Shown here: piece after piece, positions 9,059-17,510 of the stretch
How positions within the stretch are numbered: position 1 is the stretch's first letter
Layout of the letters: the number at the start of each line of letters is the position of its first letter
Source of the DNA: Serratia odorifera
GTDB taxonomy: Bacteria; Pseudomonadota; Gammaproteobacteria; Enterobacterales; Enterobacteriaceae
Direction of reading: 5' to 3'
DNA: 64,000 bases
NCBI RefSeq assembly: GCF_900635445.1
Contig: NZ_LR134117.1
Location: forward strand, 4,092,001 to 4,156,000
The notes under the pieces: model-generated
Seen by the model: the letters and a program-made list of their open reading frames with translations, nothing else
What the model was told of the DNA's origin: nothing
Database searches by the model: none
Made by a program: the position numbers and the translations under genes

Positions 9059-9985
9059 TCAGCATTGCTCATCGACGAAAATATCCCACAGCGCTTCGAC
9101 CGCCCGCGACATTTTGCCGGCCGGACGGAACAGCCTGATGTCGATCGGCACCCAAACGCCGCTGTCGCTCGCTGCCGCCGCCGCAAGGTTGCCCGCCTGT
9201 ACGTCGGCTTGCGCCAGCGTTTCCGGCAACCAGGCAATGCCATCGCCGGCCTTGACCATTGCCAGCAACGTCGCAGCCAGATCGGCGGTAAACACCTGCT
9301 CCATCCCCCGTTTGGCACGATTTACCGACGACGTATTGGCAATAATCCGCCCGAGTCCTGATTCTGCCGAGAAAGACAGATAAGGGAACTTCCTGCCGCC
9401 GGAAATACGCCATATCGGCTGACCGCTAGCGGCATCGCGCCGGCTATAGGGGATTAAGGTTTCCCGCCCGAGACGAACGCTGAGGAACTTTTCCTGCTCA
9501 AGGTTGATATGCATGTGCGGATGGTAATAACACAGCAGGAACTGCGCATCGCCTTTGCCGATCATTCTTTCGCAGGCGCTCAGGGTGTCAGAGAGCAGTC
9601 GAAAGGAGCCGAAGCGGGCAATCTTGTCGTTGTTACGCATCAGCGTGGGGAAAAAGGAGAACGAGAGCGAGTGAGTGGCAGAGAAAATGACGTCCGGCTT
9701 TGCGTCCCCTGAGGCATCAATCACCTCGTTTCTTAGCGTATACAGCGCGCGGATCAGATCCGGTACCTGTTTGATAAACACTTCACCCGCTCGCGTCAGG
9801 CTGACGCCGCGCCGGTTTCGTTCAAAAAGCGGCGTTCCCAGCCACTCTTCCAACGACTGTATACGCCGACTGAATGCAGGCTGGGTCACATATCGGGAAG
9901 CCGCGGCACGGGAAAAATTCAGCGACGCTGCCAGCGCAACGCAGTCTTCAAGCCAGGTCAACTCCAGGTGATGCCGATTTTGCAT
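9059..9985 (-). CDS. LysR family transcriptional regulator
   Basis: 308-residue LysR-type regulator. The N-terminal winged HTH is canonical: W-L-E-D-C-V-A-L-A-A, N-F-S-R-A-A-A-S-R-Y-V-T-Q-P-A-F-S-R-R-I and G-x-x-L-F-E-R, followed by a periplasmic-binding-protein-like effector domain. The start at 9985 places the HTH at the usual distance; an extension to 10030 is possible. It is divergent from the tartrate dehydratase gene with 171 bp between, the usual arrangement for a LysR activator of its neighbour. It therefore probably controls tarD and the transporter rather than the convergent hyu genes. Confidence 0.9.
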   Translation of the reverse strand: MQNRHHLELTWLEDCVALAASLNFSRAAASRYVTQPAFSRRIQSLEEWLGTPLFERNRRGVSLTRAGEVFIKQVPDLIRALYTLRNEVIDASGDAKPDVIFSATHSLSFSFFPTLMRNNDKIARFGSFRLLSDTLSACERMIGKGDAQFLLCYYHPHMHINLEQEKFLSVRLGRETLIPYSRRDAASGQPIWRISGGRKFPYLSFSAESGLGRIIANTSSVNRAKRGMEQVFTADLAATLLAMVKAGDGIAWLPETLAQADVQAGNLAAAAASDSGVWVPIDIRLFRPAGKMSRAVEALWDIFVDEQC

Positions 9986-10156
9986 TACAGCCAACCTCAT
10001 TTGCATTAGAACAGGCCATTTTATGGGCATAAGATGAAAAAAGACCGGACACTACCGTCCGTCAGTCGCGGCCTTGATTCGCCTTAACGCTAACATATTG
10101 GCATAACGTTACACAGCGTTCGGGCACCGCAGATGACAAAAATCGCCGGAGAGAAC
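9986..10156. promoter_or_regulatory. Divergent LysR-tarD promoter region
   Basis: This 171-bp gap should hold both promoters and the LysR binding sites. I see a weak dyad TAACG (10086-10090) and CGTTA (10108-10112) around an A/T-rich core, compatible with a LysR site but too short to assign firmly. The tarD start has CGGAGAG just upstream. Confidence 0.35.
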
Positions 10157-11320
10157 ATGCGTATTGTTGACGTTGTAGAAATGACCAAACCGATTGCTTC
10201 ACCTATTCGAAACGCCTATATCGATTTTAGCAAGATGACCGCCAGCCTGGTTGCGGTGGTCACTGACGTTGAGGTCGACGGGCGCCGCGTGGTTGGATAC
10301 GGCTTTAATTCCAACGGACGCTACGGCCAGGGGGGGCTGATCCGTGAGCGCTTTCGTGACCGTATCCTGAACGCGGAATCCGCCAGCCTGCTGAACGCGC
10401 AAGGCAACAATCTCGACCCGCATAAGGTGTGGGAAGTGATGATGAGCAACGAGAAGCCAGGCGGCCACGGTGAGCGCTCGGTTGCCGTCGGCACGCTGGA
10501 TATGGCCATCTGGGATGCCACCGCCAAGATTGCCAACAAGCCGCTGTTCCGTCTGCTGGCAGAGATGAAAGGGGTTGAGGCCAATCCACGGGTATTCGTC
10601 TATGCGGCCGGCGGTTATTACTATCCAGGCAAAGATCTCGGCGCACTACGCCAAGAGATGCGCGGTTATCTCAACCGTGGCTACAACGTGGTAAAAATGA
10701 AAATCGGCGGTGCCTCCCTCGACGAAGACCGCCGCCGTATTGAAGCGGTACTGGAAGAGATCGGCAGCGAAGGGCGGTTGGCGGTCGATGCCAATGGACG
10801 TTTCGATCTGGAAACCGGCATCGCCTATGCCAAGATGTTGCGTCAATATCCGCTGTTCTGGTACGAAGAAGTCGGTGACCCGCTGGATTATGCGCTTCAG
10901 GCGGCACTGGCGGAATTCTATCCCGGCCCGATGGCCACCGGAGAGAACCTGTTCTCTCATCAGGATGCACGCAACCTGCTGCGTTATGGCGGCATGCGCC
11001 CCGATCGCGACTATCTGCAGTTTGACTGTGCGCTTTCCTACGGCCTGGTTGAATACCTGCGCACGCTGGAGGTGCTGACACAGTTTGGCTGGTCCCCCTC
11101 ACGCTGTATTCCACACGGCGGCCACCAGATGTCATTGAACATAGCTGCCGGCCTGGGTCTCGGCGGTAACGAAAGTTATCCGGATCTGTTCCAGCCCTAC
11201 GGTGGATTCCCGGACTCGGTCAAGGTAGAAGACGGTCATATCATCATGCCGGAACTGCCCGGTATCGGTTTTGAGGGCAAATCCGATCTGATCAGGCAAA
11301 TGCGCGCGCTGGCCGAATAA
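10157..11320 (+). CDS. tarD: D(-)-tartrate dehydratase, enolase superfamily (TarD-like)
   Basis: 387-residue mandelate-racemase-group enolase superfamily protein. Its sequence closely resembles my recollection of the characterised Bradyrhizobium D-tartrate dehydratase (TarD) throughout, from the N-terminal I-V-D-V start to P-G-I-G-F-E-G-K-S-D-L. The general-base K-M-K motif is in N-V-V-K-M-K-I-G-G, the metal ligands are in V-D-A-N-G-R and W-Y-E-E-V-G-D-P, a T-G-E-N stretch follows, and the His is in C-I-P-H-G-G-H-Q-M. The reaction is D-tartrate to oxaloacetate plus water. ATG 10157 is preferred over 10133 because GGAGAG precedes it. The divergent LysR gene and downstream anion transporter make a compact tartrate-use unit. 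Confidence 0.85.
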   Translation: MRIVDVVEMTKPIASPIRNAYIDFSKMTASLVAVVTDVEVDGRRVVGYGFNSNGRYGQGGLIRERFRDRILNAESASLLNAQGNNLDPHKVWEVMMSNEKPGGHGERSVAVGTLDMAIWDATAKIANKPLFRLLAEMKGVEANPRVFVYAAGGYYYPGKDLGALRQEMRGYLNRGYNVVKMKIGGASLDEDRRRIEAVLEEIGSEGRLAVDANGRFDLETGIAYAKMLRQYPLFWYEEVGDPLDYALQAALAEFYPGPMATGENLFSHQDARNLLRYGGMRPDRDYLQFDCALSYGLVEYLRTLEVLTQFGWSPSRCIPHGGHQMSLNIAAGLGLGGNESYPDLFQPYGGFPDSVKVEDGHIIMPELPGIGFEGKSDLIRQMRALAE

Positions 11321-11802
11321 GTCCTCGCCGCAGTTTTGCCCTCCGGTAGATAAAGCCAGGCAGCGTAGAAAACGGGTGGTGAGTCATCAGGGAATTATAC
11401 ATTTATATATTCATAGGTATATTTCACCCCCGTTTTAAACGCCTATCAGGCGGCAAGCCGAAGAGATTGACAGGAAAATAGCCAAGCCAACAAGCGATAA
11501 TATATTTAACCGCGTTCTGATTCAGTACGTCATTTATGCGAACAGGGCGTAGTAGCAAGATAACGCTATTATGCAGCTTTCAGCCCGCGACGCAGGCCCG
11601 GCGGTCAAGGCTGACGACGCCACTGTCTGTGTCGCCCGGCGATTAGCGACGACGATAATTATCGGCTGATGCACATCTACGCTTGGCCAGCTGAATATTA
11701 CCCACCCAATAACATCATAAAAAATACCCCAGGGAACGGATGGCAGAGAGATATTGACTGAAAGCACTTACCCTACAAAAGTCTGAATACGAGGCAGTTA
11801 CC
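11321..11802. other. 482-bp gap between tarD and the transporter; no gene seen
   Basis: The region has an A/T-rich stretch (about 11390-11430) and a G/C-rich stretch (about 11575-11660). No open frame with family features, no tRNA and no clean terminator were found. The ribosome site GAGG lies just before the transporter ATG at 11803. The length suggests that the transporter has its own promoter. Confidence 0.3.
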
Positions 11803-13146
11803 ATGAGCGTAAATTCTTTACCGCAGCGCCTTATTGGCAATAAACGCTGGACAATAATATTACCTGCCGTTTTTATCATGTATACCATTTCATTTTTCGA
11901 TCGTGTCAATATTGGCATGGCGCTCCCCCATATCGTGGCCGAATTGGCGCTGACGCCGGTAGAAGCGGGCTGGCTCGGTGGGGCGTTTGCCTGGGGCTAT
12001 GTGGCGACGCAGTTTACCGCCGGCTGGCTGGCATTGCGTTTCGGCTCACGCCGGGTGATCGGCCTGAGTCTGTTTCTGTTTGGCGCCTGTGCCATGCTCA
12101 CCGGCCTGACGCGAAACTTTGGCGAACTGATCGCAGTACGTTTCTTGCTTGGGCTGGCTGAGGGTCCGATTCAGGCAGCGACGGCGATGTTTCTCGCCCA
12201 GTGGTTTATCAAGCGCGAACGCGGCAGGGCATTTGGTATATGGAACCTGAGCCTGGGTGCCGGCGCATTTCTGGCAGGTCCGATTTCCGGCTGGATCCTG
12301 GCGCATCACGACTGGCGCATCATGATGGTGATCGAAGGCGCGCCCGCCTGGATTTTCTGCATTATCTGGTTTTATCTGGTGCCGAAAAACCTGCGTGCTG
12401 CCCGCTGGCTGAGTGACCAAGACCGCCAGGTCATTGAGGCGGATCTGGCGGCGGAACAGTCCGGCTATGTTAAGGAAACATCGGATCGCTGGTGGACTAT
12501 CCTGCGCATTCCGGCGCTGTGGCTAATGCTGATTGGTTATTCGCTGCACAGCATGTTGGCATATGGATTCACCTTATGGCTGCCGACGGCACTCAAAGGG
12601 TACGGCACCCTCAGCGAATTTATGGTGGGTTTCATCAGTGGCCTGCCTTTTTTGATGACCATGGTGGGTATCTGGTACATCACCCGGCGTTCGGACAAAT
12701 TTAATCAGGAAAGACGCCTGCATGCCGCCATTCCAACCGTACTGTGTGGTATAGCGCTGTCGGTGGCGGCTTTTGTCCCGGCATCGCTGTACTGGTTACA
12801 GATAGCCTTGTTTCTGTTCGTCGGCTTGACCATGAAGATGCTGGTGCCGCTGGTGTACGTGCGTCTGACAGAAATCCTGCCGACCAGAAAAGCGGTGCCG
12901 GCGGTGGCGTTCGTCGGTGCCTGCAGCAATTTCATCGGTCAGTTTGGCGGTCCGCTGGTGGCTGGCTATCTCAAGCAGCTTGGTGGCGGCAGCGATATGA
13001 CGCTTGCATGGAGCGTACTGGGGTTGTTTTCCATCATCGGTGGCATTCTTTTTGCCATGGCGGTGGGAAAAAACGAGAGTATCTGCGATATCAAGCCCGC
13101 TTTTCGCCTGCATGGCCGGCAAAGGCTACCGGCAAAGGAAGGATAA
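11803..13146 (+). CDS. MFS transporter, anion:cation symporter type (probable tartrate or related organic-acid uptake)
   Basis: 447-residue inner-membrane MFS protein with 12 predicted hydrophobic helices. The family start S-F-F-D-R-V-N-I-G-M-A in helix 1 (D-R-x-N) is typical of the anion:cation symporter family that carries tartrate, phthalate and glucarate. R-F-G-S-R-R marks the loop between helices 2 and 3, and R-F-L-L-G-L-A-E-G marks helix 4. Because it follows tarD, tartrate or a related hydroxy acid is the likely substrate; this is inference from context. Confidence 0.85.
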   Translation: MSVNSLPQRLIGNKRWTIILPAVFIMYTISFFDRVNIGMALPHIVAELALTPVEAGWLGGAFAWGYVATQFTAGWLALRFGSRRVIGLSLFLFGACAMLTGLTRNFGELIAVRFLLGLAEGPIQAATAMFLAQWFIKRERGRAFGIWNLSLGAGAFLAGPISGWILAHHDWRIMMVIEGAPAWIFCIIWFYLVPKNLRAARWLSDQDRQVIEADLAAEQSGYVKETSDRWWTILRIPALWLMLIGYSLHSMLAYGFTLWLPTALKGYGTLSEFMVGFISGLPFLMTMVGIWYITRRSDKFNQERRLHAAIPTVLCGIALSVAAFVPASLYWLQIALFLFVGLTMKMLVPLVYVRLTEILPTRKAVPAVAFVGACSNFIGQFGGPLVAGYLKQLGGGSDMTLAWSVLGLFSIIGGILFAMAVGKNESICDIKPAFRLHGRQRLPAKEG

Positions 13147-13213
13147 GATTGTCATCAAGTTGCATAACGCGCTATATACTCTAGTGGTGATAAATGAAGC
13201 TGGGAGACAAACA

Positions 13214-13897
13214 ATGCGCGTGGCTGACTATCCGTTGGCAGACGCAGAAAAGTGGGCTGGCGTAGATGCCTATTTTTCTGCGTTGCTGGCACCTGATGAC
13301 GATGTTTTGCAGGCAGCATTGGCTGCCAACGCAGCGGCGGGATTACCGGCACACGACGTGTCGGCCACTCAGGGTAAAATGCTGGCATTATTTACCCGCA
13401 TGCTGCGGGCTGCACGTATTCTGGAAATTGGCACGCTTGGCGGATACAGCACCATCTGGATGGCACGAGCACTGCAACCGGATGGCCGGATAACTACCCT
13501 CGAGGCCAACCCACAGCATGCACAGGTAGCATCGAGCAATATTGCCAATGCGGGGCTGTCGGGCTGCGTCGATATTCATATTGGCGCAGCGCTGGCTATA
13601 TTACCCACCTTGACGGGGCCGTTTGACCTGATCTTTATTGATGCAGACAAGAAAAATAATCCACAGTATCTGCAAGCGGCGATATCACTTTCCCGTCCAG
13701 GCACGGTGATTATCGCAGATAATATCGTCAGAGGCGGGGCGGTTATTGATGCACAAAGCGAAGATGCCAACGTTCAGGGCGTTCGAGAGTGTTTGCAGAT
13801 GCTGGCAGACCATCCTCAGCTGGACGCGACGGCACTACAGACCGTCGGTGAAAAAGGCTGGGATGGCTTTGCCATGGCGGTGGTTAATGCTGCCTAG
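13214..13897 (+). CDS. Class I SAM-dependent O-methyltransferase (CCoAOMT family)
   Basis: 227-residue methyltransferase. The SAM motif I is I-L-E-I-G-T-L-G-G-Y-S-T, the acidic residue that ends strand 2 is in T-T-L-E-A-N-P, and the metal-binding motif is D-L-I-F-I-D-A-D-K-K-N-N-P-Q-Y, with I-I-A-D-N later. This is the cation-dependent catechol/caffeoyl-CoA O-methyltransferase family. The ATG at 13214 is used because TGGGAGAC lies just upstream and the family N-terminus begins there; the frame is open further back into the transporter gene. It sits 67 bp after the transporter, just left of dif. Substrate unknown. Confidence 0.88.
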   Translation: MRVADYPLADAEKWAGVDAYFSALLAPDDDVLQAALAANAAAGLPAHDVSATQGKMLALFTRMLRAARILEIGTLGGYSTIWMARALQPDGRITTLEANPQHAQVASSNIANAGLSGCVDIHIGAALAILPTLTGPFDLIFIDADKKNNPQYLQAAISLSRPGTVIIADNIVRGGAVIDAQSEDANVQGVRECLQMLADHPQLDATALQTVGEKGWDGFAMAVVNAA

Positions 13898-14264
13898 CGT
13901 TGCTACTCATCATTATCCTTTAGTCGCAGAGAAAAAGATAAATCGTGGACTGGTTGTCAAACTCTGATATGTCGCAGGAAAAAGCTCACGAGTAGGTGGA
14001 TCAGGTTGCGGGTCGCTCCGTAGCAAAAACGTTGCACAACAACAACGACAAGCCTGAGTCAATTACTGGCAGACCGCGAAGGCGAGGAGATATGGAAGCC
14101 AGACAGACAGTCCGGTACGTATCCCTTAATGCAATTTAACATAATATACATTATGCGCACTAAGGTGGCGTTAGCTGAATTCTGGGATTCTGGGCTTTAC
14201 ATCCGCTGGCCAGGTCTTGGTTGATAGCCATCAGCCAAAACGACTTTCTACCATATTGCTTTTT
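13898..14264. other. 367-bp intergenic region containing dif
   Basis: Non-coding gap between the convergent methyltransferase and Nudix genes. The only recognised element is dif at 14134-14161. Base use is less G/C-rich than in the flanks. Confidence 0.6.
14134..14161 (-). other. dif: dif site: XerC/XerD chromosome dimer resolution site
   Basis: Read on the minus strand, the 28 bp match the E. coli dif sequence at 27 positions; only the outermost XerC-side base differs (A for G). The XerC arm GTGCGCATAA, the six-base centre TGTATA and the XerD arm TTATGTTAAAT are intact. XerCD recombine here, activated by FtsK, to resolve chromosome dimers at the septum. This marks where the two replichores meet and fixes the window as the terminus. 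Confidence 0.96.
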
Positions 14265-14702
14265 TTAGATTGCAGCCAGCATCTCAGCCAGCCCCGTCGG
14301 ATAAACAATCTCGCGAGTTGTCGCCAGTTCATCTTCACTCCACCAATGATGCAAATCGATAACCTGCTTTTCTTCCGTGCTCCAATGAGTAGCGTCGATC
14401 TGATGGCTAACCGCTCGCACCAGATAAAACCGCTCTTCGGCGTTCACCAACTCACCGCTGGATAAACTCATGATGAAATTTCGTTGCGCCACGTACGTCA
14501 TTTCATTAGTGATAAGCCCGGTTTCTTCTTGCAGCTCTCGGCTTGCTGCCTGCTCGAATGTTTCACCTGACTCGACGCCGCCGCCTGGCGTTGCCCAGTA
14601 GATGTTTCCTGCCAGCGCCCCGGTACGATGTCTAAACCGGAACAGCAACACCTTTCCCGCCGAATCAATAACCAAAAGTCTGGCTGCCGGTCGCGATCGC
14701 AT
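14265..14702 (-). CDS. NUDIX hydrolase
   Basis: 145-residue Nudix protein. The full Nudix box G-x5-E-x7-R-E-x2-E-E-x-G is present in G-G-G-V-E-S-G-E-T-F-E-Q-A-A-S-R-E-L-Q-E, followed by E-T-G-L, about residues 40-62. The family hydrolyses nucleoside diphosphates linked to another group; specificity cannot be read here. The start at 14702 gives a complete N-terminal strand. It stands alone, convergent with the methyltransferase across dif and upstream of the same-strand TetR gene's 3' end. Confidence 0.9.
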   Translation of the reverse strand: MRSRPAARLLVIDSAGKVLLFRFRHRTGALAGNIYWATPGGGVESGETFEQAASRELQEETGLITNEMTYVAQRNFIMSLSSGELVNAEERFYLVRAVSHQIDATHWSTEEKQVIDLHHWWSEDELATTREIVYPTGLAEMLAAI

Positions 14703-14823
14703 AGTATCTCCAGATTGCGCTAGATGAATTCTGCAGGTTGTTGGCTACTCTGACCCTGCAGATTTGCTCAGAACGCGTCATTTTATCGGGTAAAAAACAG
14801 TCATAGCCAAGTTGCCTACGTAT

Positions 14824-15414
14824 TTAATCTGCCTTAAAGCCCGCCGCCAGATAATGGAATGCCTCGATAGCCTTGGGTAATGTGGCTTCCGGTGTTTCAC
14901 TGGCCGCCACCCACAGTGCGGCGTTCAGCGCTGCGCCGTTGAGCAGTCTGGCCGCGGCTTCGACATCAACCGGTTTTAAAATACCGTTCGCCGCCATCGC
15001 CGCGATGGTTTGTCGGGTAACATCCAGGCAGGCATTCTGACTGGGCCAACGTGACGGATCGCCAAGAAATGCCGGTCCGTCCAGCAGGACGATACGTTGT
15101 ATTTCAGGATCGAGCGCCATCTTGATATACGCTACGCCCTCGGCCAGCATTTTGCCCCAGTCATCCTCGGCGCTGCTGGCCATCTGTTTTGCTCGTGCCG
15201 CCATTTCACCGTCGACTTGTGCCACAACCGCAGCCAGCAAGCCTTTTTTATCACCAAAGTTATGGTAAATCGCCCCGCGGGTCAGCCCAACGCTGGCAGT
15301 CAAATCGTCCATTGACGCCGCGGAAAATCCATTGATTGCAAAGGCTTTTCTTGCCGCCGCGATCAGTTTGGTACGGTTTTCTTCCATGGTTTCTGCTCTA
15401 CGTCTGGCTGCCAT
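14824..15414 (-). CDS. TetR family transcriptional regulator
   Basis: 196-residue TetR-type repressor. The N-terminal HTH is clear: A-A-R-K-A-F-A-I-N-G-F-S-A-A-S-M-D-D-L, T-R-G-A-I-Y-H-N-F-G-D-K-K-G-L-L. The ligand domain is alpha-helical and ends near A-G-F-K-A-D. ATG 15414 is chosen because AAGGAG lies 6 nt upstream, although the frame could begin at 15432. It is divergent from a RidA-family gene, and three dyads of one pattern fill the gap, so it very likely represses both itself and that gene. Confidence 0.92.
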   Translation of the reverse strand: MAARRRAETMEENRTKLIAAARKAFAINGFSAASMDDLTASVGLTRGAIYHNFGDKKGLLAAVVAQVDGEMAARAKQMASSAEDDWGKMLAEGVAYIKMALDPEIQRIVLLDGPAFLGDPSRWPSQNACLDVTRQTIAAMAANGILKPVDVEAAARLLNGAALNAALWVAASETPEATLPKAIEAFHYLAAGFKAD

Positions 15415-15430
15415 TTGGCACTCCTTTTTC

Positions 15431-15498
15431 ATATACGCTTCGTATATTATTTGACATACGTACCGTATGTGTGATTAATTTACATACGGAGAGTATAT
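15431..15498. promoter_or_regulatory. Three TetR-type operators between tetR and ridA-like genes
   Basis: Three dyads with one pattern, AYATACG-N3-CGTATRT, occur in 68 bp. The first is at 15431-15447 (ATATACG CTT CGTATAT, perfect). The second is at 15454-15470 (ACATACG TAC CGTATGT, perfect). The third is at 15482-15498 (ACATACG GAG AGTATAT, one arm degenerate). The regular 7-3-7 form and repetition fit a TetR dimer target. The third lies nearest the ridA-like gene. Confidence 0.75.
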
Positions 15499-15556
15499 GA
15501 AATTATACCGTCCCTGCGTAGTCCTACTGTAATTAATATGATGAGAGGATAAGAAC

Positions 15557-15958
15557 ATGAGCCAACGCGAAGCCGTCTTTCCCGCCAATCGCCATGCTTT
15601 ATACCAACAACACGGCTATTCGGCAGCAATCCGCTCCGGCGATCTGCTGTTTGTTTCTGGACAGGTCGGCAGCCGAACCGACGGTTCGCCAGAGCCCGAC
15701 TTTGAACGCCAGGTCAGGCTCGCCTTCGACAACCTGCGCGCGGTTCTCGCTGCAGCAGGCTGTAGCCTTGATGACATCATTGATGTCACCAGTTTTCACA
15801 CCGATCCGGAAAACCAGTTCGCCACCATTATGGCGGTAAAAGGTGAAACCTTCCCGCAAGCCCCCTATCCTAACTGGACGGCGGTCGGCGTGAACTGGCT
15901 GGCGGGTTTTGATTTTGAAATCAAAGTAATAGCCAGAATTCCCGCGACAACCCATTAA
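15557..15958 (+). CDS. RidA/YjgF/YER057c family protein
   Basis: 133-residue RidA-superfamily protein, the usual length. It has L-L-F-V-S-G-Q-V-G-S in the first sheet, Q-V-R-L-A-F-D-N-L-R in the helix, and the C-terminal P-N-W-T-A-V-G-V-N-W-L region. Canonical RidA hydrolyses reactive enamines/imines and uses an Arg in an A-R-x-x-V-E-V segment; here the end reads F-E-I-K-V-I-A-R-I-P, so it may belong to another subgroup. Divergent from the TetR gene and probably under its control, so it may deal with a toxic small molecule sensed by that repressor. Confidence 0.88.
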   Translation: MSQREAVFPANRHALYQQHGYSAAIRSGDLLFVSGQVGSRTDGSPEPDFERQVRLAFDNLRAVLAAAGCSLDDIIDVTSFHTDPENQFATIMAVKGETFPQAPYPNWTAVGVNWLAGFDFEIKVIARIPATTH

Positions 15959-15990
15959 TGCCCTGCCGGCCTCTCTGGCCTGGCTGCTCA

Positions 15991-16879
15991 TCAGGTAAGA
16001 TAACGTTTGAACCATTCAAGCGTCCGCGCCCAGGCCAGATTAGCGGCAGCCTCGTCATAACGCGGCGTGGTGTCGTTATGAAACCCATGATTTACCGCTG
16101 GATAAATATAGGCTTGATACACTTTTTCATTGGTCTCCAAGGCTGCTTTATAAGCCGGCCAGCCTTCATTGATACGCGTATCCAGTTCGGCATAATGAAT
16201 CAGTAGCGGAGCCTTGATGCGTGGCACATCTTCGGCCTTGGGTTGACGGCCATAAAACGGCACCGCTGCCGCCAGTTCCGGATAAGCCACCGCTGCGGCA
16301 TTGGCAACGCCACCACCGTAACAAAAACCGGTGATGCCCACCTTGCCGTTCACCGCCTCGTTTTTCATCAGAAACTCTATTGCCGCAAAAAAAGTCGTTC
16401 ATCAATTTTTGCGGATCAACCTGCTGCTGTAACTCACGTCCTTTATCGTCATTGCCAGGATAACCGCCAACCGAGCTCAAGCCGTCCGGCGCCAGCGCCA
16501 GATAACCGGCCTTTGCCACCCGTCGCGCTACATCCTCGATATAGGGATTCAAACCACGGTTCTCATGCACCACTACAATAGCCGGCAGCGGCCCGCTCGC
16601 CGCGCTCGGCGTAACCTGGTAGGCGCGCACCTCGCCATGGCCGTTTGGTGAGGGATAGCTTATGTAACCGGCGTGGATCTGTGGATCGTTGGCCGCCACC
16701 TGCTGTGCCAGCGCGTAATTCGGACTAAGCGAGTTCAATAGCATTATCGCCGTCACGCCGCCAACCGCGTATTTTGCGGCGCGATCGAGAAACTCGCGGC
16801 GCGAAATTTTACCGTGCGCGTAGTAGTCATACAGCTCGAGTAATTCCGGCGGAAAGTCTTTGGCAGTGAGACGTGTCAT
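15991..16879 (-). CDS. Dienelactone hydrolase family protein (YghX-like), one-base frameshift
   Basis: Alpha/beta hydrolase of the dienelactone hydrolase family, about 295 residues when repaired. The N-terminus has I-S-R-R-E-F-L followed by a hydrophobic stretch, which looks like a Tat-type leader, so the protein may be exported or membrane-held. The nucleophile elbow is G-F-C-Y-G-G-G with Cys, the Asp is in H-Y-A-E-L-D-T, and the His is in V-N-H-G-F-H. The frame breaks in a run of seven T (minus-strand reading) near 16387; six T give D-F-F-A-A-I-E-F-L-M-K and join both halves. Probable homopolymer error. Substrate unknown. Confidence 0.82.
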
Positions 16880-17260
16880 TGGCTGTTTTCCTCAAGGTGA
16901 GTAGGCACAAACTGTATTAATCCTAGCCGCATCTGCGATCAAAAGCGCCCTAATACCAAACAAAATGCGGCCACGCAGCCAACGGCAGTAACCCTGCGAA
17001 ATCGGTCATCTGGCAGTATTCGCCGCTGAGTCGCCCCGCAGCGCTTCACCCGGCAATGATTGTTAAAAAAACTAGCCATATGTTAATGACAAATTAAATA
17101 AATATCAGAAAATATGAATAAGGGTGAAAGTGAATTTATTACGGCCAATTAGACTTGCAGCGACGGCAATATTTACTAAGGTTAAAAACGTAAGGAAAAT
17201 ATTGTTGCTGACGGCGGCAATACCCTTACTGCCATATTAATTTATCTGTAGGAGGAAATT
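16880..17260. other. 381-bp divergent gap before the KGG stress protein gene
   Basis: It holds the promoters of the divergent hydrolase and KGG genes. The right half (about 17060-17220) is clearly A/T-rich compared with the flanks. A strong ribosome site, AGGAGG, lies at 17250-17255. No other open frame or RNA gene is supported. Confidence 0.35.
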
Positions 17261-17413
17261 ATGGCTGAACATCGTGGTGGCTCAGGTAATTTTGCCGAAG
17301 ATAGACAACGCGCTTCTGAAGCGGGCAAAAAAGGTGGCCGCGAAAGCGGGGGCAACTTTAAAAATGACCCCGAACGAGCCTCTGAAGCAGGCCGTAAAGG
17401 CGGTAAGCACTAA
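17261..17413 (+). CDS. Small KGG-repeat general stress protein (YciG family)
   Basis: 50-residue hydrophilic protein with two near-identical units: G-N-F-A-E-D-R-Q-R-A-S-E-A-G-K-K-G-G, then G-N-F-K-N-D-P-E-R-A-S-E-A-G-R-K-G-G. This is the KGG/Con-10-like stress-protein repeat of E. coli YciG. It follows an excellent ribosome site (AGGAGG) and ends in K-H-stop. Relatives are often under stationary-phase/RpoS control; I have not identified a sigma-S promoter. It is probably cytoplasmic and partly disordered. The function of the family is poorly known. Confidence 0.88.
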   Translation: MAEHRGGSGNFAEDRQRASEAGKKGGRESGGNFKNDPERASEAGRKGGKH

Positions 17414-17461
17414 CCCTTAAAATTTCTGATTAAAGGTTAGTCGCATTAAGGACTATCGCCA

Positions 17462-17489
17462 CAGGCTGTGATCCTGGGATCGCAGCCTG
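17462..17489 (+). other. Strong hairpin between the KGG gene and the membrane-protein gene
   Basis: CAGGCTG (17462-17468) pairs with CAGCCTG (17483-17489), extended by GATC/GATC around a four-base tip. There is no U-tract, and it ends 12 nt before the next ribosome site, so it may act as an mRNA stabiliser, a weak terminator or a translation control element. Confidence 0.4.
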
Positions 17490-17510
17490 GCTCAATGTTC
17501 AGGAGGCATG

